Source: Bog-473 sp963791455 | GTDB lineage: Bacteria > Actinomycetota > Acidimicrobiia > Acidimicrobiales > RAAP-2 | Assembly: GCA_963791455.1 (NCBI GenBank) | Contig: CAWBSM010000003.1 | Location: 434,001-498,000 of the forward strand | Reading direction: 5' to 3' | Length of the DNA stretch: 64,000 nt | In this document: positions 1 to 6,939 of the stretch, piece after piece | Layout of the letters: the number at the start of each line of letters is the position of its first letter | Numbering within the stretch: the first letter of the stretch is position 1 | Notes under the pieces: generated by a model | Seen by the model: only the letters and a program-made list of their open reading frames with translations | Databases searched by the model: none | What the model was told of the DNA's origin: nothing | Made by a program: the position numbers and the translations under genes

Positions 1-477
1 GAGATATGCGCTTCAGCCCACCGTGTCGGTCGATCCCCCCGCGAACTCGACGGCGGCAATGGGGAGGGCGAGCGAGGCGGGCCAGGGGCGATCTGAGCAT
101 GAGCGGTAGGGAGCCTGGGACGGTTGTCAAGACGCCGGATCTGAGAAGCGGTCAACGCTGAAACGCAACCGAGCCTCCGTTCTAGCGTCTGGCCTGAACA
201 CCACCCCTTGCCGTTGCACGCCGGGTCTTGTTGCCCGACGTCCCTTGTTGCACGCTGTTGCCTTGTTGCACGCACGTCCTTGTGCTGTCAGATTTCCCGA
301 CTGAGGACGCACCCTTCTGGAGCCGTGGTTCGGCCATCGGTCTCAGCCTCGGTGGCTGAGAAAGCGCCGTTTGAGTTGCACGCTGTTGCACGTTTGTTGC
401 ACGACGGCCCATTTCGGCTCGGGAGTCCGGGTCGGCAACGCCACAAGAGTGGTGGCTGACGGGCGGTTTCAGACGAG
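1..477. other. Gene-free left edge with short GTTGCACG repeat array
   Basis: I see no convincing gene here. Open frames exist, but they have repetitive, unprotein-like translations caused by the repeat. The stretch holds six exact copies of the octamer GTTGCACG (starts 213, 247, 265, 375, 385 and 396) and degenerate copies such as GTTGCC at 257. The array lies just downstream of the 3' end of the minus-strand tRNA-Gly. The first ~125 bases could include the end of a gene cut by the window edge, but nothing recognisable supports it. Confidence 0.5.
213..403. repeat. Phased GTTGCACG octamer array
   Basis: Six perfect GTTGCACG octamers occur within 191 bases, in two clusters: 213, then 247/(257 degenerate)/265, then 375/385/396. 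Spacing inside the clusters is 8-11 bases, close to one helical turn. All copies have the same orientation. The octamer is not a DnaA box and the array is not a CRISPR. The function is unknown; an array of protein-binding sites is the simplest reading. Confidence 0.6.
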
Positions 478-548
478 AGCGGGCGACGGGAATCGAACCC
501 GCGTTCTCAGCTTGGGAAGCTGATGTTCTGCCTCTGAACTACGCCCGC
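478..548 (-). tRNA. tRNA-Gly (anticodon CCC)
   Basis: Read on the minus strand, the acceptor stem GCGGGCG at 542-548 pairs with CGCCCGC at 479-485, followed by discriminator U at 478. The anticodon arm is TCAGC-TTCCCAA-GCTGA, giving anticodon CCC with T33 before it and A37 after it, so it decodes GGG glycine codons. The T arm contains the standard GGTTCGATTC loop. The length is about 71 nt. The 3' CCA is not encoded (CTC follows), so it must be added after transcription. The U discriminator fits bacterial glycine tRNAs. Confidence 0.93.
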
Positions 549-968
549 GAACCACGGAAGATTACCCGCAGGGCAACCCCAAGTTCGCACTGGCCGAAAA
601 TTGCCAGGTGTGCCTCGCAAAGTCACCGATTGGCAAAAAAGGTGCCGCGAGAGGATCGGTGAATCCAAGTGGTCCTGCCAGTCAGAATCCCAGTGATCAG
701 AATCCCAGTGATGCGACTCCGGTGAGGACCTCCGAAAACGCTCAGCGGCCAGGTTCGAGGCCACTCGACAGAGCTTCCAAGGAGCGTCACTCTGAGGCGA
801 GAACCTGGCGTCCACTCGCACAACTAGGTCCCGGCGTCGCCGCGCCCACTATCCTCTGGGCCGCGCCGAAATCCCAGGTGACGCTCGCACCGCCGTCACC
901 TACCCCAGTTCGGCTTTCTTCGGAGTAACCGAGAAATCTTTGAAGTAACCAAGGAATAAGGAGCATTC
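549..968. other. Intergenic region with small direct repeats
   Basis: No gene is supported in these 420 bases. A 15-base unit (TCAGAATCCCAGTGA) is tandemly duplicated at 682-711. Just before the next gene, AGTAACC.AG occurs at 924-933 and again at 944-953, exactly 20 bases apart, the second copy abutting the ribosome binding site AAGGAG (958-963). This spacing could serve a dimeric regulator on one face of the helix, but no regulator can be named. Confidence 0.4.
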
Positions 969-3062
969 GTGCCGGTCAGAATCATCTTGGGCATTGGCGT
1001 GACTCTCGTCGGCTTCGGCATCGCCGCATTCCGCTTTCACTGGCTGAGCAAGCTCATCCGCTCCGGGAAGAAGGACCCCAACCGGAGCCGGGGCAGCATC
1101 GTGCCCAAGGCGGAGGCCGAGGCCACCGAGGTCGCCGGTCAGCGCAAGCTCCTGCAGTGGACGGTCCCCGGCCTGGCCCACTTCTTCACCATGTGGGGTT
1201 TCACCATCTTGCTGCTGACCATCATCGAGGCGTACGGGGCGCTCTTCCAAAAGACTTTCCATATCCCGATCATCGGGACCTGGAACTGGGTCGGTGCGAT
1301 CGAGGACTTCTTCGCCTGCGCCGTCCTGGTGGCCCTCATCGTGTTCTCGGTCATCCGCATCAAGAACGCGCCACAACGACTCGAGCGCAAGTCCCGCTTC
1401 TATGGATCACACACCGGTGCGGCCTGGCTCGTCCTCGCCATGATCGCCGGCGTGATGATCACGCTGCTCCTGTACCGGGCGGCGCAGATCAACGCCATCG
1501 TCGACTCCAAGACTGGCCAGAACCAGTTTCCCTACGGCACCAGCTGGGGGCCTTTCGCGTCACATGCGCTGGCCAACGCGCTGGCCCCGTTGGGCTCGGG
1601 AGTCAACTCGGTCCTCGCGACCGTCTTCCTCATCCTCAACGTGGCGATCATCTCGGGATTCATCGTCTTCGTCTCTTACTCCAAACACCTGCACATCTTC
1701 ATCGCCCCCATCAACGTGGCCTTCTCTCGGCGCCCCCGTGCGCTCGGCGCGCTCTACAGCACGCCGGACATGGACATGGAGAACGTCGACGAGGACACCG
1801 TGTTCGGCGTGGGTGAGGTCGGCCACTTCACCTGGAAACAGATGCTCGACTTCGCCACGTGCACCGAGTGCGGGCGTTGTCAGTCGGCCTGCCCAGCCTG
1901 GAACACCGAGAAGCCGCTCTCACCCAAGCTGCTCATCATGAACCTGCGCGACAACATGTTCGCCTCTGCCACCCCGCTGCTTACCGGCGAGGGCGAACAG
2001 ACCGCTCTCGTGCCCAACGTGATCGACCCGGACGTCCTGTGGTCGTGCACCACCTGTGGCGCGTGCGTCGAGGAGTGCCCGGTCGACATCGAGCACATCG
2101 ACGCCATCGTCGACATGCGCCGTTACCAGGTCCTCATGGACTCCGAATTCCCTTCTGAGGCCGGGCTCATGTTGCGCAACGTCGAGAACCAGGGCGATCC
2201 CTGGGGCCTCGGCCAGAACAAGCGCACCGAGTGGACCCAGACCCTCGATTTCGAGGTTCCCGTCGTCACCGGCACCATCCCCGACGACATCGAGTACCTC
2301 TACTGGGTGGGCTGCGCCGGCGCCCTCGACGAGAGGGCGCGCAAAGGCGCGCAGGCCACCGCCCGCATGCTGCACCGTGCCGGTGTCACCTTCGCCATCC
2401 TCGGCCCCAAGGAGTCCTGCACCGGAGACCCCGTACGGCGCCTGGGCAACGAATACCTCTACCAAGAGCAGACCAAGATGAACATCGCCACCCTCGACGA
2501 GGTCGGGGCGAAGAAGATCATCGCCAGTTGTCCGCACTGTTTCAACACCATCAAGAACGAGTACCCCTCGCTCGGCGGCACTTACGAGGTCATCCACCAC
2601 GCTCAGCTGCTCGAGCACCTGGTGAAGACGGGCCGACTCACGCCGGGCTCGGGCTACTCGGGCAAGGTCACCTATCACGACCCCTGCTACCTCGGTCGAC
2701 ACAACCGGGTCATCCAGGAGCCCCGCACGGTGCTCAGCGCGATCCCGGGCGTCGAGCAGGTCGAGATGCGACGCTGCAAGGAGCGCGGCTTCTGCTGCGG
2801 CGCCGGCGGCGCCCGCATGTGGCTCGAGGAAAACATCGGCAAGCGGGTGAACATGGAGCGCACCGAGGAGGCACTCGGCACCGGAGCTGACGTTGTATCG
2901 ACCGCCTGCCCCTACTGCATGATCATGCTCGACGACGCCGTACGCGCCCACGACAAGCAGGACGAGGTGCGCGTGCTCGACCTCTCCCAGCTCGTGGAGG
3001 AGTCGCTCACCGGAGGGGCGGCACCCGCCGCCGCGGCCACGCCGGCCGAGACCCCGGCCTGA
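969..3062 (+). CDS. Membrane-bound Fe-S oxidoreductase, EtfD/FadF/HdrD-like
   Basis: Predicted membrane iron-sulfur protein that passes electrons from a soluble donor (in related systems, electron-transfer flavoprotein reduced by acyl-CoA dehydrogenases) to the quinone pool. About five membrane segments fill residues 3-240 (NarI-like part). Two ferredoxin motifs follow: CTECGRCQSACP at 298-309 and CTTCGACVEECP at 360-371. Two CCG domains come after, with cysteines near 449, 522, 572, 612 and 648 (HDPCYLGR, RGFCCGAGG, CPYC). At 697 aa it matches Bacillus FadF in size; mycobacterial EtfD is longer. The GTG start has AAGGAG five bases upstream. No etfAB lies in the window, so the donor is inferred. 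It could instead be a heterodisulfide-reductase-type subunit with another partner. Confidence 0.85.
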   Translation: MPVRIILGIGVTLVGFGIAAFRFHWLSKLIRSGKKDPNRSRGSIVPKAEAEATEVAGQRKLLQWTVPGLAHFFTMWGFTILLLTIIEAYGALFQKTFHIPIIGTWNWVGAIEDFFACAVLVALIVFSVIRIKNAPQRLERKSRFYGSHTGAAWLVLAMIAGVMITLLLYRAAQINAIVDSKTGQNQFPYGTSWGPFASHALANALAPLGSGVNSVLATVFLILNVAIISGFIVFVSYSKHLHIFIAPINVAFSRRPRALGALYSTPDMDMENVDEDTVFGVGEVGHFTWKQMLDFATCTECGRCQSACPAWNTEKPLSPKLLIMNLRDNMFASATPLLTGEGEQTALVPNVIDPDVLWSCTTCGACVEECPVDIEHIDAIVDMRRYQVLMDSEFPSEAGLMLRNVENQGDPWGLGQNKRTEWTQTLDFEVPVVTGTIPDDIEYLYWVGCAGALDERARKGAQATARMLHRAGVTFAILGPKESCTGDPVRRLGNEYLYQEQTKMNIATLDEVGAKKIIASCPHCFNTIKNEYPSLGGTYEVIHHAQLLEHLVKTGRLTPGSGYSGKVTYHDPCYLGRHNRVIQEPRTVLSAIPGVEQVEMRRCKERGFCCGAGGARMWLEENIGKRVNMERTEEALGTGADVVSTACPYCMIMLDDAVRAHDKQDEVRVLDLSQLVEESLTGGAAPAAAATPAETPA

Positions 3063-3093
3063 GCACGTCGAGGGGTCCCGGGACGCCGGGGCG

Positions 3094-3519
3094 TCAGCCC
3101 GGGGCGATCATCCCGTAGGCGCGCTCGGGCCGTAGCACGACGAGCAGCCGCTTGTCGGCGACCATTGACCTCCGGTAGTCCTCCCAGTCGGGGTGCTCGC
3201 CGTTGGCGGTCTTGTAGTACCCCACGAGAGCGTCCACCGTGGCGTCGTGCGGGTCGGCCGCCACCGGGGTGAGCTCGGCCTGCGCCTCGACTACGACGTA
3301 CTGGAAGAAGTTGTCGCCCAGCACGTAGAGCGAGGCCCGCGGGTCGCGCCGCAGGTTCCTCGTCTTGGCCCTGTCGTCGGTCACCGAGATCCGCAGCATG
3401 CCCTCGTCCCCGGGCACGTACAAGATGTTGGAGAGCTGTGGGCGTCCGTTGGAGCGGATGGTGGCCAGGACCCCCTGCTTGCGGTCCCGGACGAAGTTCA
3501 GTGCCTCGGTCAGATCCAT
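3094..3519 (-). CDS. PPOX-class (pyridoxamine-phosphate oxidase fold) F420/FMN-dependent protein
   Basis: A 141-residue single-domain split-barrel protein. The N-terminal segment with GVLATIRSNGRPQLSNI is the usual first strands of the actinobacterial FDOR-B family, which bind F420 (or FMN, heme or biliverdin) and reduce small substrates; RDPRASLYV and the C-terminal RPERAYGM region fit the same family. The substrate cannot be told from sequence. The ATG has no Shine-Dalgarno but has TAGCGT (plus-strand 3527-3532) seven bases upstream, a leaderless arrangement. It is convergent with the upstream Fe-S oxidoreductase gene, with only ~30 bases between them. Confidence 0.8.
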   Translation of the reverse strand: MDLTEALNFVRDRKQGVLATIRSNGRPQLSNILYVPGDEGMLRISVTDDRAKTRNLRRDPRASLYVLGDNFFQYVVVEAQAELTPVAADPHDATVDALVGYYKTANGEHPDWEDYRRSMVADKRLLVVLRPERAYGMIAPG

Positions 3520-3574
3520 CTACCCGACGCTAACCGCAGGCCCTTCCCGGCGTGACCCGGGCGAGCCGAACGGC

Positions 3575-4318
3575 TCAGCCGACGACGGTGTCGACCGTGA
3601 CGTCTCTGGAGTTGTCGGCGATGAGCCAGTGGATGATGGCGGCGACCAGCGCCCCCACCAGCGGGGCGATCAGGAAGAGCCAGACCTGACTGAGCGCCGT
3701 GCCGCCCACCACGAGGGCCGGGCCGAGCGAGCGAGCCGGGTTCACGGAGGTACCCGTCAGCGGGATGCCGATCAGGTGGACCACCACCAGGCCGAAGCCA
3801 ATGGCTACGCCGGCGGCGCCCTGGATGGCCGCCCTGTGGGTGGCGAAGAGCACCACCAACACGAAGACCGCGGTCAGCACCACCTCGATGAGGAAGGCGC
3901 CCCCCTGGCTGACGTGCAGGTACGAGGCCGCGCCGTACCCGTCGGCGCCCAGGCCGATGCGGCTCTTGGAGTAGAAAGGCGAGGTGTCCATCATGGCGTA
4001 GAGCAGGTAGGCGCCGACGATGCCGCCGGCCACCTGGGCCACGATGTAGGCGATGCCCTCACTGAGCTTCATGCGGGCGGTGGCGATGAAGCCGAGCGTC
4101 ACCGCCGGGTTGACGTGCGCCCCCGAGATCGGACCGATGGCGTACGCCAGCGCGCCGAGCACGAATCCGAAGGCGAGGGCCGTGGCGGCCACGCCGGCCG
4201 AGTAGCTGAGGCCGTGAAGCTTGAAGCCGAAGCTCTCGGTGGCGACCCCGACCGCGACGACGACCAGAATGAGTGTTCCGAAGAACTCCGCGACGAGCTT
4301 TCTCCACTCGAGCTGCAT
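3575..4318 (-). CDS. Aquaporin Z-like MIP channel
   Basis: A 247-residue major intrinsic protein, predicted to form a six-helix water channel in the cytoplasmic membrane. Both NPA boxes are intact: GAHVNPAVTLG (Asn70) and TSVNPARSLG (Asn193). His181 and Arg196 match the selectivity-filter residues of AqpZ, favouring a water-specific aquaporin over a glycerol facilitator. The extra loop around residues 113-138 is longer than in E. coli AqpZ. The ATG has a strong AGGAGGT seven bases upstream, unlike its leaderless neighbours. It appears monocistronic. Confidence 0.88.
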   Translation of the reverse strand: MQLEWRKLVAEFFGTLILVVVAVGVATESFGFKLHGLSYSAGVAATALAFGFVLGALAYAIGPISGAHVNPAVTLGFIATARMKLSEGIAYIVAQVAGGIVGAYLLYAMMDTSPFYSKSRIGLGADGYGAASYLHVSQGGAFLIEVVLTAVFVLVVLFATHRAAIQGAAGVAIGFGLVVVHLIGIPLTGTSVNPARSLGPALVVGGTALSQVWLFLIAPLVGALVAAIIHWLIADNSRDVTVDTVVG

Positions 4319-4457
4319 GATGGTGACCTCCTGTGTCCTGGCGAGGAATGACGGACCCAGAAAGTCTCGCAGCGCGGCAGACCCCGGACGCGGATGCCCC
4401 GGGGCGGAGTCCCTGGTCAGCGGCCCATCGCCCTCGGGCGCACGGGCGCGGTGGGTG

Positions 4458-4880
4458 CTAGATGGCGGCCATCGCCCGATCGTCCGCTTCCCGCAGCCGG
4501 GTGGCCATGGCCGCCAGCATCTTGCGCGACAGAGCCGGCACCGCGTCGAGCACGCCGTTGAACTGTCGTTGTCCCAGGACGAGGAGCGTCATCTCGGTCT
4601 CGGAGGTGACGGTGGCGGAGCGGGGCCGGCGGTCGAGCAAGGCCATCTCGCCGAAGTACTGGCCCGGTCCGAGCGTGGCAACCTTGCGATTGTTGCGTCG
4701 CACCGACGCGTGGCCCTTTACGATGAAGAAGAACTCCCGCCCGATGGTGCCCTGCTCGCACAGCACACGTCCCGGGGGGACCGTGACCTCCTCGAGGGCC
4801 CGCTTGATCGTGCGCAGATCCTTGGCCGACGAGGTGGAGAACAGCCAGATCTTGGAGAGGTCGAAATCATCGCGGCTCAT
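4458..4880 (-). CDS. Single-domain cyclic-nucleotide-binding (CAP effector domain) protein
   Basis: This 140-residue protein is essentially one cNMP-binding beta-roll followed by a short C-terminal helix. The phosphate-binding cassette is readable as PGQYFGEMALLDRRPRSATV, with the Gly-Glu and Arg residues that contact cyclic nucleotide. No helix-turn-helix follows, so it is not a complete Crp/Fnr regulator; it may act as a sensor subunit through protein contacts. Start: ATG with TACTGT (plus 4889-4894) eight bases upstream and no Shine-Dalgarno. The partner and ligand (cAMP, cGMP or none) are unknown. Confidence 0.75.
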   Translation of the reverse strand: MSRDDFDLSKIWLFSTSSAKDLRTIKRALEEVTVPPGRVLCEQGTIGREFFFIVKGHASVRRNNRKVATLGPGQYFGEMALLDRRPRSATVTSETEMTLLVLGQRQFNGVLDAVPALSRKMLAAMATRLREADDRAMAAI

Positions 4881-4960
4881 GGCCGCAAACAGTACCCCCT
4901 ACCCCCTCTGACGTGCCGGTTCGCCAGGCGTCCGAGCGAGAGTCGCGCCGACGCCTCGGT

Positions 4961-5299
4961 TCAGACGGCGTCCGCCCCGCGCTCACCGGTGCGCACACGG
5001 ACGACGGTCTCGGCCGGTACGACCCAGACCTTGCCGTCGCCGATCTTGCCGGTGGAGGCCGAGGACACGATGGCGTCGACCACCGCCTCGGCCCGGTCGT
5101 CGTCGACGAGCACTTCGACCCGCAGCTTGGGCACGAAGTCGACCTGGTACTCGGCGCCCCGGTAATTCTCCGTGTGGCCCCGCTGGCGTCCGAAGCCCTG
5201 GGCCTCCGTCAGGGTCATGCCCTGCACGCCCATGTCCTTCAGGACGTTCTTCACGTCGTCGAGCTTGAACGGCTTGACGACGGCTACCACGAGCTTCAT
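4961..5299 (-). CDS. PII signal-transduction protein (GlnB/GlnK family), first copy
   Basis: A 112-residue trimeric nitrogen/energy sensor that binds ATP/ADP and 2-oxoglutarate. The start MKLVVAVVKPFKLDDV is diagnostic; I chose it over an upstream in-frame start because GAGGAG lies seven bases before it. The T-loop GRQRGHTENYRGAEY retains Tyr51, the residue modified by GlnD-type enzymes, and the C-terminal signature GDGKVWVVPAETVVRVRTGE is complete. It is a paralogue of the PII gene at 8560. Unlike that one it has no adjacent amt and points the other way, so it probably serves other targets. A TAACGT -10-like element lies in the leader about 50 bases upstream. Confidence 0.92.
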   Translation of the reverse strand: MKLVVAVVKPFKLDDVKNVLKDMGVQGMTLTEAQGFGRQRGHTENYRGAEYQVDFVPKLRVEVLVDDDRAEAVVDAIVSSASTGKIGDGKVWVVPAETVVRVRTGERGADAV

Positions 5300-5449
5300 C
5301 TCGGCGCTCCTCACGATCGGCCGGGCCGCCGGGCCCTCCCAGCACGTTAACGACATTCCTGTCCGCCGTCCCCACGGCCGCCGACGCGGTACCGCACCGC
5401 CGCAACCGGGGGAAATGGAACCCGCGGGTACGGGCGCTAGCCTTCACCG

Positions 5450-6058
5450 ATGCCCCCGAGTCGTGACACCGGCGCTCCCGGAGGCGACGGCGCACCACCG
5501 ATGACCCGGTGGGAGCGCTTCAAGTACACGATCGTGCGGCCCGACGACGCAGCCGCCGACAAGAAGGGCGCCACCGACGAACGTTCGGTCGAGGAGCTGG
5601 AGGACGCCGTCGCGCGGTCCGACGACAAGGAGCGGGCAATCGGCCTCGTGGCGGCCCCGCTGGCCGCCCTCGTCGGCATCATCATCAGCTCGGCCTCGAT
5701 CGACTACGCCAAGAGCCACCACCTGAGCACGTCGCTCTACACCGAGCTCACCTACGTCATCCTCGGCATGTCGGTGCTCATTCTCGTGTCCTCGCTGATG
5801 CGCAAGCGGCTGTTCCAGGGCATCACCCTGGCGCTCTACGGATTGGCCGTCGTCAACCTGCGCTATTGGGGCTTCGGCATCCCGTTCCTCCTAGCGGGCG
5901 CGTGGTACCTGGTACGCGCCTACCGCCTGCAGCAAGCTCTCAAACGGGCCGAGGCCAACGGCCCAGCGCCACCCAGCACCAAGCGTGGTCCGTCCAATGG
6001 GACGCGCCCCAACGGCGTGCGGCCGCGTTCCAACAAGCGCTACACGCCGCCCACCTGA
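5450..6058 (+). CDS. Hypothetical membrane protein
   Basis: A 202-residue protein of unrecognised family. It has a polar N-terminal segment (to about 65) with an acidic stretch, then about four hydrophobic helices between residues 66 and 160, then a basic Pro/Asn/Arg-rich cytoplasmic-looking tail ending in RPRSNKRYTPPT. This layout resembles small actinobacterial integral membrane proteins of unknown role. The ATG sits six bases after TAGCCT (5438-5443), suggesting a leaderless transcript. It is divergent from the PII gene and convergent with the next gene. No function is assigned. Confidence 0.6.
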   Translation: MPPSRDTGAPGGDGAPPMTRWERFKYTIVRPDDAAADKKGATDERSVEELEDAVARSDDKERAIGLVAAPLAALVGIIISSASIDYAKSHHLSTSLYTELTYVILGMSVLILVSSLMRKRLFQGITLALYGLAVVNLRYWGFGIPFLLAGAWYLVRAYRLQQALKRAEANGPAPPSTKRGPSNGTRPNGVRPRSNKRYTPPT

Positions 6059-6076
6059 ACGGAGACAGCCGCCGGG

Positions 6077-6607
6077 TCAGCCCGACGAGTCCCTCCCGCC
6101 GTGCGCGCTCTCGCCGGACGGTTCGGGCGACTTGGAGCGCCGCCGGACGAGCACGACGGCGCCTCCGACGAGCAACAGGACCGCGGAGAGGACTCCGGGC
6201 AGGATGAACACCTTCCACGACGCATGCTCGTTCTCGACGATGTTCACCGGTGACACCAGGCCGGGGTCACCGGGAACGGCGACGGTGCGCACAGTGGCGC
6301 CGGGCGCGTAGAGGGCGGTCCCCGGGAGGGGCGCGTCGTAGGTGCGGCCGCCGATGCGGTAGGTCCCGTGGCAGGCGTACCCGGCGCCGTTGCTCCCGCT
6401 CCCGCCCAGCAGGCCCTGACAACCCGACACGGTGAAGATGACGGGGACCCCGTGCTGACGGAGCTGGTCGATCTGCCGGTTCTTGTTTATGCCCACCACC
6501 ACGAACACCACGACGAGCACGACCAGCGTGACCAGCACGAGCGCAAGCGCGACGCGCGCGGCCGTGCGCACGTCGACCTGCACGGTGGCGCCGCGCAACG
6601 TCGACAC
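6077..6607 (-). CDS. DUF3592-like membrane protein
   Basis: A 176-residue protein with two hydrophobic helices (about 15-40 and 133-153) around an extracytoplasmic segment of about 90 residues. The segment holds two cysteines (in VSGCQGLL and YACHGTY) that could form a disulfide. The pattern helix - TYRIGGRTYDAPL - VAVPGDPGLV - helix resembles DUF3592, a family with no assigned role. The C-terminus is Arg/Ser-rich. The start is GTG without a clear Shine-Dalgarno or -10, so the exact N-terminus is uncertain. Confidence 0.6.
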   Translation of the reverse strand: MSTLRGATVQVDVRTAARVALALVLVTLVVLVVVFVVVGINKNRQIDQLRQHGVPVIFTVSGCQGLLGGSGSNGAGYACHGTYRIGGRTYDAPLPGTALYAPGATVRTVAVPGDPGLVSPVNIVENEHASWKVFILPGVLSAVLLLVGGAVVLVRRRSKSPEPSGESAHGGRDSSG

Positions 6608-6939
6608 GGGCTCATCTCGCGCGTCGGTGACGCGTCGCGCTCCCCCGGGTCGTCAGTGGCGGGGATCTCGCCCGCCGGCGAGCCGGGTCCGGGCACGGAG
6701 CGGTGTTGTTCATCGGGGTGCGCGATCGGGCGATCGTAGTGGCCCGCCCCGACGGTCCTCGGAACGGTCTCCCCGTGGATTAACGCGCTCGAAACACAGT
6801 GGTGACGATGCGGAAACTCCTGCCCTGCATCCTTTCTGCGACGGGGAGAACCGTCTGAATTGGCTTGCCGTACCCCGAGTTCAGTGGCGCTGTCCCACGG
6901 TGGAGCATTGGGACGGCAACGACAGTTAGGAGAGCTTTA
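6608..6939. other. Regulatory intergenic region upstream of amt
   Basis: There is no gene in these ~330 bases. The left part has a small inverted repeat (CTCGCC at 6667-6672, GGCGAG at 6677-6682). The central part has the four-site GlnR-type box (6780-6817). The right end carries the amt ribosome binding site AGGAG (6928-6932). An in-frame upstream start at 6865 exists but would add 25 residues without membrane character and has no ribosome binding site. Confidence 0.6.
6780..6817 (+). promoter_or_regulatory. GlnR-type nitrogen-regulator box upstream of amt-glnK
   Basis: The sequence reads TTAAC-N6-GAAAC-N6-GTGAC-N6-GAAAC. This is the complete a1-b1-a2-b2 arrangement described for actinobacterial GlnR (GTnAC-n6-GAAAC repeated with 6-base spacers). 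Three of four sites are perfect; only the first base of the first site deviates. It lies about 120 bases upstream of the amt start codon, a position usual for GlnR activation of ammonium uptake genes. The regulator itself is not in the window. Confidence 0.8.

Noticed and set aside
213..403. DnaA-box cluster or replication origin
   Set aside because: GTTGCACG does not fit TTATCCACA-type boxes, and no dnaA, dnaN or AT-rich region is near.
925..949. GTAAC pair as a GlnR box
   Set aside because: Spacing between the two GTAAC is 20, not 22, and no GAAAC b-site lies between them.
3081..3094. Hairpin GACGC-CGGG-GCGTC after the Fe-S oxidoreductase
   Set aside because: A 5-bp stem is too weak to call a terminator in GC-rich DNA.
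6865..6939. Upstream in-frame start for amt
   Set aside because: It adds 25 residues with no ribosome binding site, whereas the GTG at 6940 has TTAGGAG at ideal distance.
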